64,000 nucleotides of DNA from Cololabis saira (GCF_033807715.1 NC_084590.1:5721827-5785826), one strand, 5' to 3'; numbered from the stretch's first letter, positions 33,592 to 47,839 are shown. A program made the numbers and translations. Notes: generated from the letters alone by a model not told the origin.

Positions 33592-35700
33592 TAAGCTGTT
33601 CTAGCTTTGTGAATGGCTTATTTTTTATATACTATTAGACTATCTTTCCTTTCACAATAGGAGTCTACAGATTTACAAGAATACCACTTCCTGTTCATTT
33701 TACCCACGCTTTGTTTCAACATGTGGATATCTGAATTATACCAGGGAGTTAAGCTCCTATTGTTGGAAACCCTCCTTCTCAAAGGAGCAACTGCATCTAA
33801 ATCTGAGTGCAGCAAATGTGCAGTGTTACTAGCAAGGATGTAAACACACACAAACACACACTTAGTATGCCCTACAAGAGGACATTTATGTAAACATTGA
33901 TTAGAACTTGTTTATGGTTTGTGGATCCATTGATCACAAAAATCTAATGATGGACACATTAACTACTGTGTAAAACTGAAAGACATTTAAAATCATTTAC
34001 ATCGATCCAGTCGTATTTATACTGAAACAGTAAAGTGTTTTGTACGTGAACCCCGTCTGTGGAAATGCTGCGGGGAAAAACACCCAAACATGTCATACCT
34101 TCAGCTTCTTATCTCTGTTGATTGCTTCCTACTTGAGGGGTCAACACAGAAAATATGTAAGACAACCAAAACTTTAAGAAAAAAAGGATGAGACCCATCA
34201 GTTTTAAAAAACGTTTTGTCTTCGTTGTCTTCACCTAAAGAAGAGAACTCAGCTAAACAGTCTAGTCATAAAAAACAGGAGGTGATCCTGCCCTGAGAGC
34301 AGCCACCAGTGTAGAATCTCATAAAAAAAACCTTCAAACCTTTAAACTATTTCATAAAATCCCAACACCAGGAACAAGATTGTAGAAAGATGTTAATGCT
34401 GCAGAGAAGAGGTCCGTCCACTAGGTGGTGCTGCAGAGTGATTGTTCTGGACCGGCAACTTCAAAACATCTAAAGATGGAGCTTTAACTTTTGATTCACT
34501 GTGCTTCAGTAAATTAGTTCTAGTTTGTAGAACCAGTTGGGTGAATTAAATATTGACAGACGCCAGTAATTTATAAACAGTAACAAACTAAAGAATAAGT
34601 TATACAACAATGTACAGTATTTTGAGGACCATTAGGCGCACTGCAATATAAGGCGCAATATCAATGAATGGGGGTATTTTCATACATTAGGCGCACCATG
34701 TTTTAAGGCGCATGATATAACATATAAAGCTAACTCGAACTTTGCAAGTTAATGAGCAAACAGTTTCCTGCATATATTTCACAAAAGTATTTAAAACTGC
34801 TAGCGGGCTCATAATTTGAATCGTGTTACGTTTGTATTAAGTGTCGTGCAGTAACTTCAACAATGCAAATTGACTGATTTCTTATTAAAATACAACGAAT
34901 TACACGTAAAGAGTAAAAGACAGTCATGTTACCCTCTGTAGTTTAGGTGGATAAAGGTCTGTCACATTTGAATAAAATAATTTCTATAAATATCTTTTCT
35001 TGAAAATTCATCACCGACCGATGGACCCTTTGCAATTACACCACGGACAACTAAGGGTCCACGCACCTGCGGTTGAGAATCACTGTACTAGAGCAGCATA
35101 AAAGGTGGGGTGTGGAGTAGGCATGAGGGAGGTATTCAAAGTGGAGGTGGGGTTGCATCAAGGGTCATGCCCAGCACTGTTTTCTATGGTGATGGAGACA
35201 CTGATCAGATTACAGATGAGTGAAGGGTGGTGGTAAAAGGAGCAGGAGCACCTTAGCAGGTGGAGGTATGCACTAAAGAATGAAACTGATGAAAATATGG
35301 GAGGCAGAGCTGGAGGTAAAAAAGCTGATTTTGTGGCTGTTAAAGTTCAGATCCAGATTTCTAACCTGGTTTTTCAGTTCTAGAGAGTCATGAGTAACTG
35401 ATGACACTTCTGCGGAACAGACTATTTCACTTTGGTCTGAATTTAACTCAAGAAAATGGTTTTGTATCCACACTGTTTGACACAGCGACACGACTCCACA
35501 GGACCAAGTTCTCCTGCTGTCAGCAACACAGATCTTAAGTGTCATCTGCATAGTTGTGGAACATTTTAGCTGGTCTAATGAAAGCATGTAAAGATTGGAC
35601 AATAGGGGACCCAGGATGGACCCCTGGGGAACTCGAGAGGTCAACCATTTGGTCTGGAGTTATTTCGGTACCTCCTGTCCTTGATAACACCTGAACCAGT
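33592..35700 (-). other. Array spacer between copies 1 and 2
   Basis: Holds a decayed L2-type endonuclease-RT linker (33857-33618, homologous to 7417-7640). Next are a segment with attaggcgcac/ttaaggcgcatgat repeats (34640-34720), a gttgagaatcactg hAT-like end (35068-35085), and an RT remnant with VPQGS-LGPL (35644-35273). Bases 32880-33590 and 35700-36110 are unit sequence without recognisable genes. Confidence 0.75.
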
Positions 35701-36206
35701 GATTAGTGTATACACTGACGTACCTGTAACATTTCTGACTTGCAACTGGCCTTGAGATGCCACCACAGGATTTTAGTCAGATTATGGTCCCTGGAAAACA
35801 CCTAGAGACGGTTCCAAACCCTTGGTTTTGGTTAGGATAGGTGTCGTTCCACATGACAGGCATTTGTCTACCAGTGTATTGAATATGCAAGGCCAGAATG
35901 TGCTCAGCCAGATTTAAAGATGCCTGTAACACATTTGGTTGGTATTTGTGTCCACAGCACTGTTAGTAGGTCTCAACTGAAGTGAGCAAACTTCCTGGAA
36001 AGGTCACTAAACACCAGTAGTCTGAGCTCAGGCTACGTATGGTTTGGTGCTATAGCCACGTCTTGGTACAGACCCAAGACGCAAAGACGAGGTCACAGTT
36101 CATGAGTAAAATCCTGTTTTAATTATATTCACATTAAAAGTTGTATAAAGACTTGCTGCACCTGTGGGGACAGCGAGTGCTGGACAGGTCAGCCAGACGG
36201 TTCCTG

Positions 36207-37363
36207 CTAGGATCCATGCTGTAGTTGGACCCGGCTCCATTTGGAGTCTTGATGAGCAGCCGGAGGCTGTGGCTTGTACACGGCCAGCTGCTGGCGAGGT
36301 GGTGCCAGGACCTGAACCGGCTTCTGGGTCCTCACTTGCTCAGCAGGATCCCTAAACCTCCTGATGGGAGAGCCACCGAGGTGCTGAGGAATGTTGTGGA
36401 CCGTGGCCGGACCAGAACCTCCAGCTCTGCTCCCGGGGACTACCTGGGCTGGGATCCTGAAATTGGGGATACCTGCACTTCCAGTACCAGTCTGAGGGGA
36501 GCGGTGAGCTTTAGAGCGCCGCCGTGATGCCCTCTTTGCTGGGGCGCGAGCGTACGTCTGCATCCGTACATGGCTTCCACCTGGAGAAGCACCAACCGGG
36601 CTGAACAGGACGGAGCCCATCTGGTTGTAGCTGGAGGGACTTTTAGCAGCAACGCTAGAAGGTTCCTGAGCTGCAGACGGGAGAGAAGCCGACCCAGAGG
36701 AGCTTCCTGTAGGACCAAACATGGAGGCAGCGCTCCGAGGTAGAGGCTGGACAGCAGCTAGCAGAGCCTGCTGAGCTGACCCAGCTCCAGTTCTGCTCTT
36801 CCCACCTGGACCCTGCTGGTTCTGACTCACAGCAGTGAAGAGGACAGATTTCCTTTGTAGCTCAGGTTGGACATTGTCCTCGTTGGACACCAAGCTGCTC
36901 TGCATTGGTCCTGCAGAGTTCTGGGCTGGCTGGAAAGGAGTTTGTATGTAGTCCCTGGTTGAAAGTCCTGGACCAGAACCCCTTCGGGCGGCAGGGGCAA
37001 CACTGAAACCTCGACTCTGGAATGGACGTGGAGACACAAAGACTTGTCTGACCTGGTTCTGGGGAGAGCCACCAAGTCCCCTTGGAGGGACATCTTGGTC
37101 TAGGAAGCCAACATGCCTGTTGTCTCTGGAGCTCTGGGCTGCAGGATAAAGACCATTAATCTGACATGAACCACAGCAGCAGGTGAACAGGTGTCGTACT
37201 CACCTGCTGAGGTCCAGAGGCAACGTGCACGCTCTGCTTGAGCCAGACAGACCAGCAGGATCCTGCTCAGGAACCAGGAGACCAACAGTCAGGAGAATAA
37301 AACCAGATCTACATGTCTAAAGACAGCTGCAACCACGTACCCCAAACCAAGTCCACAAGCCAT
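36207..37363 (-). CDS. Secreted Ser/Pro/Gln-rich protein, array copy 2 (337 aa)
   Basis: Exons 37363-37341, 37262-37204 and 37138-36207, all splice sites intact. One serine fewer than copy 1 in the SSS-GS tract, and QRKS in place of QRTS. The CACCTG (37484-37479) and AATAAAA (37440-37434) boxes are kept. The polyA hexamer is changed to ATTAAA, a common usable variant. The open frame spans the whole gene, so it is probably functional. Confidence 0.8.
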
Positions 37364-39329
37364 CTCCAGGAGTCTCCAGTCTGGTCCAGCACCAGGAACA
37401 CAAACACACTGAAGCTGTCCCTGCTGGTCTGGTTTTTATTGAAGCTGCAACCAATCAGTGTTTGATGAAGATGTTCTGCAGGTGTTGCTGCAGAGAGGTC
37501 AGGGTGGAGGCTTTAGAGACCAAACCTCACTGATGAACCTCCTATAAGGGAGCCGTACGTCTGTCAGGGTGGTACCAGCTAACAGGACTGTAGTGGGTTT
37601 TTGGTCAACAGTTCCTGCCGTGTTTAGGACGTTGTTCTAATAGAGAAACATTTTCAGCAAAGCTTTGGCTGTCGCAGAGATGTTTTTTTTAAATCACGTT
37701 GTTAAAACTTTTCTTTATTTCTGCACCGCAAGAATCAGATCGTGATGCTTCATGTTTTAAATATAAGTGTAAGTTGTTCACATTGTTATACTTATGAGAG
37801 AGGTGATTGCAAACATCCACAATACCAACTATAAGACTCTACATGTACATTGGTCTTAATCCGTTGGTATATAGTACTCGTGACAGTAAAGTGGAAAGAG
37901 GAGACGTTTTTCGTCCCACCAACTTAAGTTATGGTGTTGGTTCTTAAAATACAAACTAGATAAAAAGATCAAAGAAAAACACTACCCATAATGCAATGCG
38001 GTCAACACAACTACAGCATGCTATTCTGTTGTCTTTTACAGCTTAAATCAGAAGAAATGCCCCCAAATAAATTATTTTTCAAGCCTCAACTTCTGACAGG
38101 AGCGCATCTAGCTCATGTGTATGTTTTTTTTTGTTTTTTTTTCTAACCTGTTGTAAGTTCCTTGTTTGGATGATTGATGATGAGCGGGTTTTTCATGGTT
38201 ATTTATCCTCATCATCATATTCAGATAGATCTACTTGAGGGAAGAGTCAGGGAGGATAATAAACTGTTCTAGCTTTGCAAATAGCTTTTTTAATATACTG
38301 AACTATTAGACTATCTTTCCTTTCACAATAGGAGTCTACAGATTTACAAGAATACCACTTTCTGTTCATTTTACGCACTTTTTGTTTCAACATGTGGATA
38401 TCTGAATTATACCAGGGAGTTAAGCTCCTATGGTTGGAAACCCTCCTTCTCAAAGGAGGAACTGCATCTAAATCTGAGTGCAGCAAATGTGCAGTGTTAC
38501 TAGCAAGGATGTAAACACACACACACACACACTTAGTATGCCCTACAAGAGGACATTTATGTAAACATTGATTAGAACTTGTTTATTGTTTGGTGATCCA
38601 TTGATCACAAAAATCTAATGATGGATGGACACATTAACTACTGTGTAAAACTGAAAGACATTTAAAATAATTTACATCGATCCAGTCGTATTTATACTGA
38701 AACAGTAAAGTGTTTTGTACGTGAACCCTGTCTGTGGAGCTGCTGCGGGGAAAAACACCCAAACATGTCACACTTTCAGCCTTATCTCTGTTGATTGCTT
38801 CCTACTTGAGGGGTCAACCAAGAAAATATGTAAGACAACTAAAACTTTAAGAAAAACAGGATGGGACACATCAGTTCAAAAAAATTTTTTGTCTTCGTTG
38901 TCTTCACCTAAAGAAGAGAACTCAGCTAAACAGTCTAGTCATAAAAAAACAGGAGGTGATCCTGCCCTGAGAGCAGCCACCAGTGTAGAATCTCGTAAAA
39001 AAAAAACCTTCAAACCTTTAAACTATTTCATAAAATCCCAACACCAGGAACAAGATTGTAGAAAGATGTTAATGCTGCAGAGAAAAGGTCCGTCCACTAG
39101 GTGGTGCTGCAGAGCGATTGTTCTGGTCCTGAACCTCACATCTAAAGATGGAGCTTTTTTAACTCCTTTGATTCACTCTGTTTCAGTAAATTAGTTCTAG
39201 TTTGCAGAACCTGTTGGGTGAATTAAAGATTGACAGACGCCAGTGATTTATAAACAGTAACAAACTAAAGAATAAGTTATACAACAATGTACCATATTTT
39301 GAGGACCATTAGGCACACTACAATATAAG

Positions 39330-40423
39330 CAGGGCTGCACATAATTATTTTGGATCTTGTGCTCAGAGGAGCCCCTGGATATGTGACTTGGGGCTCCAAA
39401 AACGCGGTGACCCGTCTCGCCGGATCGATAAAAGAGGGATGCAGGAATAAGCTATAGGCAAAACGATATTTATTCACTTATAAAGATTAATGGCTCAATA
39501 TGGTCCTTTACAAAGTTAATTTATTTCAATAATTCAACTAGATTATGGTGTAAAAGTTAATTTATTTCAATAATTCAACTAGAATATGGTCTAAAAGTGA
39601 ATTTTTTTCAATAATTCTACTAGAATATGGTCTAAAAGTTAATCTATTTCAATAATTCAACTTAAAAGGTGAAACTAATATATTACCTAGTCTTATTACA
39701 TGCAAAGCAAGATATGTTGAACCTTTATTTGTTATAATTTTGATGATGGAATTGTTTATTGATTTCATAAAATATTCTCTAATTTATTTTTTATTTGGGG
39801 TTTTCATAAACTTTGAGCCATAATCAGAAAGCAGCGTCATGCTGGTGCAGAAACTGCTGCACGCAGTGACGGACACTGACTGATTTATGGTTCCGCGTTG
39901 CACCAACGCAGAGCTTACGGGGTAGGATACGCGGGGACGCGAACGTACGGTACGCGTCGCCGCGTAACATCTTGCAGCCACTTCTCGGCGAACACACGTT
40001 TTCTGTTCGATTCTGGTAGTGGTTCAGTTTGGCGTCTCTTTGTAGTTGGTGGTGGTGGAACGCCAAAATAATGACTTAATGGCGCTTGCTTCTTGGACAT
40101 TTTGACGAGACGTGTCGGGGTTTGTTCAGTAAAGCTGCTTGTGATGATAGATCCTTCCATCTCTTCCTGCCCAACCCACCGCCGCAACGAGCATGGAGGG
40201 GGAGTAAGGACGCGCTGTGATTGGCCAGTACCAACTTTGAGTGGCAGTTCTGGGGAAAAGCTCTCGCAATAGATTTTTTAATATTAGTATTCTGGTCTGG
40301 CCACAACCAATAATATGAGCCCCAGCTGTTGGTACGCAAAAGCGCTTCGCAGCACAAGATTGACAGCGCACTGTGGATTTTGACGGCGCATGCGCTCTGG
40401 CGGCCCACTTATATGCAGCCCTG
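39330..40423 (-). mobile_element. hAT element with exact 8-bp TSD, private to unit 2
   Basis: 1,094 bp with termini cagggctgca and tgcagccctg and the target duplication aatataag (39322-39329 and 40424-40431). Other units read caatataaggcgc without interruption (for example 34651). Its AT-rich half (39480-39790) is homologous to part of the element at 617-1514, and ggttccgcgttgcaccaacg is shared with the MITE at 1627-2107. Confidence 0.93.
39915..40100 (-). pseudogene. hAT transposase N-terminal remnant
   Basis: From an ATG at 40100 the frame reads MSKKQAPLSHYFG, then a Pro/Lys/Arg stretch and FAEKWLQD. That resembles the N-terminal leader before the zinc finger of TTF-type hAT transposases. 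The zinc finger and catalytic core are absent, so the element depends on another copy to move. Confidence 0.55.
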
Positions 40424-41978
40424 AATATAAGGCGCAATATCAATGAATGGGGGTATTTTCATACATTAGGCGCACCGTGTTTTAAGGCGCATGATATAAC
40501 ATATAAAGCTAACTCGAACTTTGCAGGTTAATGAGCAAACAGTTTTCTGCATATTTCACAATAAAAGCATTTAAAACTGCTAGGGGGCTCATAATTTGAA
40601 TCGTGTTACGTTTGTATTAACAGTGTCGTGCAGTAACTTCAACAATGCAAATTGTTGACTGATTTCTTATTAAAATACAACGAATTACACGTAAAGAGTA
40701 AAAGACAGTCATGTTACCCTCTGTAGTTTAGGTGGATAAAGGTCTCGGTCACATTTGAATAAAATAATTTCTATAAATATCTTTTCTTGAAAATTCATCA
40801 CCGACCGATGGACCCTTTGCAATTACACCACGGACAACTAAGGGTCCACGCACCTGCGGTTGAGAATCACTGTACTAGAGCATCATAAAAGGTGGTGTGG
40901 AGTAGGCATGAGGGAGGGATTCAAAGTGGAGGTGGGGTTGCATCAAGGGTCATGCCCAGCACTGTTTTCTACGGTGATGGAGACACTGATCAGATTACAG
41001 ATGAGTGAAGGGTGGTGGTAAAAGGAGCAGGAGCATCTGAGCAGGTGGAGGTACACACTAAAGAATGAAACTGATGAAAATATGGGAGGCCGAGCTGGAG
41101 GTAAAAAAGCTGATTTTGTGGCTGTTAAAGTTCAGATCCAGATTTCTAACCTGGTATTTCAGTTCTAGAGAGTCATGAGTAACTGATGACACTTCTGCGG
41201 AACAGACTATTTCAGTTTCCTCTGAATTTAACTCAAGAAAATGATTTTGCATCCACACTGATGTGTTTGATGCAGTGAGACGACTCCACAGGACCAAGTT
41301 CTCCTGCTGTCAGCAACACAGATCTTAAGTGTCATCTGCATAGTTGTGGAACATTTTAGGTCTAATGAAAGCATGTAAAGATTGGACAATAGGGGACCCA
41401 GGATGGACCCCTGGGGAACACCAGAGATTAGCCATTTGGTCTGGAGTCATTTCAGTACCTCCTGTCCTTGATAGCACCTGAACCAGTGATAGTATATATG
41501 CTGACGTACCTGTAACCTTGCAACTAGCCTTGAGGTGCCACCACAGGATTTTAGTCAGATTATGGTCCCTGGAAAACACCTAGAGACCTGTAGATTGTTC
41601 CAAACCTTGGTTTTGGGCAGGATAGGTGTCGTTCCACATGACAGGCATTTGTCTACCAGTGTATTGAATATGCGAGGCCAGAATGTGCTCAGCCAGGTTT
41701 AAAGATGCCTGTAACATTTGGTTGGTATTTGTGTCCACAGCAGTAGACTGTTCAGGTCTCAACTGAAGTGGGTAAACTTCCTGGAAAGGTCACTAAACAC
41801 CACTAGTCTAAGCTCAGGCTACATGTGGTTTGTTGCTATAGCCACGTCTTGATACAGACCCAAGACGCAAAGACGAGGTCACAGTTCATGAGTAAAATCC
41901 TGTTTTATTTATATTCACATTAAAAGTTGTATAAAGACTTTCTGCACCTGTGGGGACAGGTCAGCCAGACGGTTCCTG

Positions 41979-43137
41979 CTAGGATCCATGCTGTAGTTGG
42001 ACCCGGCTCCATTTGGAGTCTTGACGAGCAGCCGGAGGCTGTGGCTTGTACACGGCCAGCTGCTGGCGAGGTGGTGCCAGGACCTGAACCGGCTTCTGGG
42101 TCCTCACTTGCTCAGCAGGATCCCTAAACCTCCTGATGGGAGAGCCACCGAGGTGCTGAGGAATGTTGTGGACCGTGGCCGGACCAGAACCTCCAGCTCT
42201 GCTCCTGGGGACTACCTGGGCTGGGATCCTGAAGTTGGGGATACCTGCACTTCCAGTACCGGTCTGAGGGGAGCGGTGAGGTTTAGAGCGCCGCCGAGAT
42301 GCCCTCTTTGCTGGGGCACGAGCGTACGTCTGCATCCGTACATGACTTCCACCTGGAGAAGCACCAACCGGGCTGAACAGGACGGAGTCCATCTGATTGT
42401 AGCTGGAGGGACTTTTAGCAGCAACGCTAGAAGGTTCCTGAGCTGCAGACGGGAGAGAAGCCGACCCAGAGGAGGAGCTTCCTGTAGGACCAAACATGGA
42501 GGCAGCGCTCCGAGGTAGAGGCTGGACAGCAGGTACCGTAGCCTGCTTAGCTGACCCAGCTCCAGTTCTGCTCTTCCCACCTGGACCCTGCTGGTTCTGA
42601 CTCACAGCAGTGAAGAGGACAGATGTCCTTTGTAGCTCAGGTTGGACATTGTCCTGGTTGGACACCAAGCTGCTCTGCATCGGTCCTGCAGAGTTCTGGG
42701 CTGGCAGGAAAGGAGTTTGTATGTAGTCCCTGGTTGAAAGTCCTGGACCAGAACCCCTTCGGGCCGCAGGGGCGACGCTGAAACCTCGACTCTGGAATGG
42801 ACGTGGAGACACAAAGACTTGTCTGACCTGGTTCTGGGGAGAGCCACCAAGTCCCCTTGGACGGACATCTTGGCCCAGGAAGCCAACATGCCTGTTGTCT
42901 CTGGAGCTCTGGGCTGCAGGATAAAGACCATTAATCTGACATGAACCACAGCAGCAGGTGAACAGGTGTCGTACTCACCTGCTGAGGTCCAGAGGCAACG
43001 TGCACGCTCTGCTTGAGCCAGACAGACCAGCAGGATCCTGCTCAGGAACCAGGAGACCAACAGTCAGGAGAATAAAACCAGATCTACATGTCTGAAGAAG
43101 CTGCAACCACGTACCCCAAACCAAGTCCACAAGCCAT
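41979..43137 (-). CDS. Secreted Ser/Pro/Gln-rich protein, array copy 3 (338 aa)
   Basis: Exons 43137-43115, 43037-42979 and 42913-41979. Intact, with the same splice phases. It has the four-serine form (SSSSGS) like copy 1, NQDN for NEDN, and FLGQDV where the others have FLDQDV. The basic tract reads RRRSKPHRS. AATAAA at 41909-41904. CACCTG at 43258-43253. Confidence 0.8.
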
Positions 43138-44029
43138 CTCCAGGAGTCTCCAGTCTGGTCCAGCACCAGGAACACAAACACACTGAAGCTGTCCCTGCTG
43201 GTCTGGTTTTTATTGAAGCTGCAACCAATCAGTGTTTGATGAAGATGTTCTGCAGGTGTTGCTGCAGAGAGGTCGGGGTGGAGCTTTAGAGACCAAACCT
43301 CACTGATGAACCTCCTATAAGGGAGCCATACGTCTGTCAGGCTGGTACCAGCTAACAGGACTGTAGCGGGTTTTTGGTCAACAGTTCCTGCCGTGTTTAG
43401 GACGTTATTCTAATAGAGAAAGTTTTTCAGCAAAGCTTTGGCTGTCGCAGAGAGGTTTTTTTTAAATCACGTTTGTACAACTTTTCTTTATTTCTGCACC
43501 GCAGGAATCAGACCGTGATGCTTCATGTTTTAAATATAAGTATAAGTTGTTCACATTGTTATACTTATGAGAGGTGATTGCAAACATCCACAATACCAAC
43601 TATAAGACTTTACAATCTACATTGGTCTTAATCCGTTAGTATATAGTACTCGTGACAGTAAAGTGGAACGAGGAGCCGTTTTTCGTCCCACCAATTTAAG
43701 TTATGGTGTCGGTTCTTAAAATACAAACAAGATAAAAAGATCAAAGAAAAACACTACCCATAATGCAATGTGGTCAACACAACTACAGCATGCTACTCTG
43801 TTGTCTTGTACAGCTGAAATCAGAAGAAATGCCCCCAAACAAATTATTTTTCAAGCCTCAACTTCTGACAGGAGCGCATCTAGCTCATGTGTATGTTTTT
43901 TTTTTTTTTTTCTAACCTGTTGTAAGTTCCTTGTTTGGATGATTGATGATGAGCGGTTTTTCATGGTTATTTATCCTCATCATCATATTCAGATAGATCT
44001 ACTTGAGGGAGGAGTCAGGGAGGATAATA

Positions 44030-46110
44030 AACTGTTCTAGCTTTGTGAATGGCTTATTTTTTATATACTATTAGACTATCTTTCCTTTCACAATAGGAGT
44101 CTAGAGATTTACAAGAGTAGCACTTTCTGTTTATTTTACCCACGCTTTGTTTCAACATGTGGATATCTGAATTATACCAGGGAGTTAAGCTCCTATTGTT
44201 GGAAACCCTCCTTCTCAAAGGAGCAACTGCATCTAAATCTGAGTGCAGCAAATGTGCAGTGTTACTAGCAAGGATATAAACACACACAAACACACACTTA
44301 GTATGCCCTACAAGAGGACATTTATGTAAACATTGATTAGAACTTGTTTATTGTTTGGTGATCCATTGATCACAAAAATCTAATGATGGATGGACACATT
44401 AACTACTGTGTAAAACTGAAAGACATTTAAAATCATTTACATCGATCCAGTCGTATATATACTGAAACAGTAAAGTGTTTTGTACGTGAACCCCGTCTGT
44501 GGAGCTGCTGCAGGGAAAAACACCCAAACATGTCACACCTTCAGCCTTATCTCTGTTGATTGCTTCCTACTTGAGGGGTCAACCAAGAAAAGATTTAAGA
44601 CATTAAAACTTTAAGCAAAACAGGATGGGACCCATCAGTTTTAAAACATGTTTTGTCTTTGTTGTCTTCACCTAAAGAAGAGAACTCAGCTAAACAGTCT
44701 AGTCATAAAAAACAGGAGGTGATCCTGCCCTGAGAGCAGCCACCAGTGTAGAATCTTATAGAAAAACCCTTCAAACCTTTAAACTATTTCATAAAATCCC
44801 AACACCAGGAACAAGATTGTAGAAAGATATTAATGCTGCAGAGAAAAGGTCCGTCCACTAGGTGGTGCTGCAGAGCGATTGTTCTGGTCCTGAACCTCAC
44901 ATCTAAAGATGGAGCTTTTTTAACTCCTTTGATTCACTGTGTTTCAGTAAATTAGTTCTAGTTTGTAGAACCAGTTGGGTGAATTAAAGATTGACAGACG
45001 CCATTGATTTATAAACAGTAACAAACTAAAGAATAAGTTATACAACAATGTACCATATTTTGAGGACCATTAGGCACACTGCAATATAAGGCGCAATATC
45101 AATGAATGGGGGTATTTTCATACATTAGGTGCACCGTGTTTTAAGGCGCATGATATAACATATTAAGCTAACTCGAACTTTACAAGTTAATGAGCAAACA
45201 GTTTCCTGCATATATTTCACAAAAGCATTTAAAACTGCTAGCGGGCTCATAATTTGAACCGTGTTACGTTTGTATTAACAGTGTCGTGCAGTAATTTCAA
45301 CAATGCAAATTGACTGATTTCTTATTAAAATACAACAAATTACACGTAAAGAGTAAAAGACAGTCATGTTACCCTCTGTAGTTTAGGTGGATAAAGGTCT
45401 CGGTCACATTTGAATAAAATAATTTCTATAAATATCTTTTTTTGAAAATTCATCCCCGACCGAAGGACCCTTTGCAATTACACCACGGACAACTAAGGGT
45501 CCACGCACCTGCGGTTGAGAATCACTGTACTAGAGCATCATAAAAGGTGGTGTGGAGTAGGCATGAGGGAGGGATTCAAAGTGGAAGTGGGGTTGCATCA
45601 AGGGTCATGCCCAGCACTGTTTTCTACGGTGATGGAGACACTGATCAGATTACAGATGAGTGAAGGGTGGTGGTAAAAGGAGCAGGAGCACCTGAGCAGG
45701 TGGAGGTACACACTAAAGAATGAAACTGATGAAAAGATGGGAGGCAGAGCTGGAGGTAAAAAAGCTGATTTTGTGGCTGTTAAAGTTCAGATCCAGATTT
45801 CTAACCTGGTTTTTCAGTTCTAGGTTCATGAGGTAACTGATGACACTTCTGCGGAACAGACTATTTCAGTTTCGTCTGAATTTAACTCAAGAAAATGGTT
45901 TTGTATCCACACTGATGTGTTTGACACAGCGACACGACTCCACAGGACCAAGTTCTCCTGCTGTCAACACAGATCTTAGTGTCATCTGTATAGTTGTGGA
46001 ACATTTTAGGTCTAATGAAAGCATGTAAAGATTGGACAATAGGGGACCCAGGATGGACCCCTGGGGAACGCGAGAGGTCAGCCATTTGGTCTGGAGTTAT
46101 TTCAGTACCT
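44030..46110 (-). other. Array spacer between copies 3 and 4
   Basis: LINE linker 44293-44054 and RT remnant about 46127-45760 in the usual order, with no private insertion seen. The polyA hexamer of copy 4 beyond it is the ATTAAA form, as in copy 2. Confidence 0.72.
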
Positions 46111-46571
46111 CCTGTCCTTGATAACACCTGAACCAGTGATTAGTGTATACGCTGACGTACCTGTAACATTTCTGACTTGCAACTGGCCTTGAGGTGCCAC
46201 CACAGGATTTTAGTCAGATTATGGTCCCTGGAAAAAAAGCGGCATACCAGTGTATTGAATATGCAAGGCCAGAATGTGCTCAGCCAGGTTTAAAGATGCC
46301 TGTAACACATTTGGTTGGTATTTGTGTCCACAGCACTGTTACTAGGTCTCAACTGAAGTGAGCAAACTTCCTGGAAAGGTCACTAAACACCAGTAGTCTG
46401 AGCTCAGGCTACGTGTGGTTTGGTGCTATAGCCACGTCTTCTTGATACAGACCCAAGACGCAAAGACGAGGTCACAGTTCATGAGTAAAATCCTGTTTTA
46501 ATTATATTCACATTAAAAGTTGTATAAAGAGTTGCTGCACCTGTTGGGACAGGTCAGCCAGACGGTTCCTG

Positions 46572-47839
46572 CTAGGATCCATGCTGCAGTTGGACCCGCC
46601 TCCATTTGGAGTCTTGATGAGCAGCCGGAGGCTGTGGCTTGTACACGGCCAGCTGCTGGCGAGGTGGTGCCAGGACCTGAACCGGCTTCTGGGTCCTCAC
46701 TTGCTCAGCAGGATCCCTAAACCTCCTGATGGGAGAGCCACCGAGGTGCTGAGGAATGTTGTGGACCGTGGCCGGACCAGAACCTCCAGCTCTGCTCCCG
46801 GGGACTACCTGGGCTGGGATCCTGAAGTTGGGGATACCTGCACTTCCAGTACCAGTCTGAGGGGAGCGGTGAGCTTTAGAGCGCCACCGTGATGCCCTCT
46901 TTGCTGGGGCGCGAGCGTACGTCTGCATCCGTACATGGTTTCCACGTGGAGAAGTACCAACCGGGCTGAACAGGACGGAGCCCATCTGATTGTAATAACT
47001 GCTCGGGGGTCATGTTCTGGGTATGGGTCTCTGTAAAGCGTCTAGAGACAACTCTGTTGTATTAGACGCTATATAAATAAAATTGAATTGAATTGAATTG
47101 ATTGTAGCTGGAGGGACTTTTAGCAGCAACGCTAGAAGGTTCCTGAGCTGCAGACGGGAGAGAAGCCGACCCAGAGGAGCTTCCTGTAGGACCAAACATG
47201 GAGGCAGCGCTCCGAGGTAGAGGCTGGACAGCAGGTACCGTAGCCTGCTTAGCCGACCCAGCTCCAGTTCTGCTCTTCTCACCTGGACCCTGCTGGTTCT
47301 GACTCACAGCAGTGAAGAGGACAGATGTCCTTTGTAGCTCAGGTTGGACATTGTTCTCGTTGGACACCAAGCTGCTCTGCATTGGTCCTGCAGAGTTTTG
47401 GGCTGGCTGGAAAGGAGTTTGTGTGTAGTCCCTGGTTGAAAGTCCTGGACCAGAACCCCTACGGGCCGCAGGGGCAACACTGAAACCTCGACTCTGGAAT
47501 GGACGTGGAGACACAAAGACTTGTCTGACCTGGTTCTGGGGAGAGCCACCAAGTCCCCTTGGACGGACATCTTGGTCCAGGAAGCCAACATGCCTGTTGT
47601 CTCTGGAGCTCTGGGCTGCAGGATAAAGACTGTTAATCTGACATGAACCACAGCAGCAGGTGAACATGTGTCGTACTCACCTGCTGAGGTCCAGAGGCAA
47701 CGTGCACGCTCTGCTTGAGCCAGACAGACCAGCAGGATCCTGCTCAGGAACCAGGAAACCAACAGTCAGGAGAATAAAACCAGATCTACCTGTCTGAAGA
47801 AGCTGCAACCACGTACCCCAAACCAAGTCCACAAGCCAT
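46572..47839 (-). pseudogene. Array copy 4, disrupted by a LINE tail and lacking its promoter
   Basis: Exons 47839-47817 and 47739-47681 are intact. Exon 3 (47615-46572) is split by an insertion at 46995-47098, and the frame hits a stop shortly inside it. The product would end after SYNQ and lose the basic region and C-terminus. Upstream, the unit sequence ends at about 47915, right after the AATAAAA box, so the CCAAT and CACCTG motifs present in the other six copies are gone. Both defects argue for a pseudogene, although a truncated secreted peptide remains possible if it is transcribed. Confidence 0.85.
46995..47098 (+). mobile_element. 5'-truncated L2-like LINE tail in exon 3 of copy 4
   Basis: 104 bases homologous to the reverse complement of about 2780-2885 (LINE copy A 3' end), ending in three to four attga units. 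It is flanked by the 8-bp duplication tgattgta (46987-46994 and 47099-47106). It is a textbook dead-on-arrival retroposition. Confidence 0.9.

Larger units (their letters stand above)
38247..41760 (-). other. Array spacer between copies 2 and 3
   Basis: The same landmarks as the first spacer: LINE linker 38528-38247 and RT remnant about 41450-41085, plus the private hAT insertion at 39330-40423. The frame at 38715-39194 has no domain and lies in sequence shared by all units. Confidence 0.75.
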
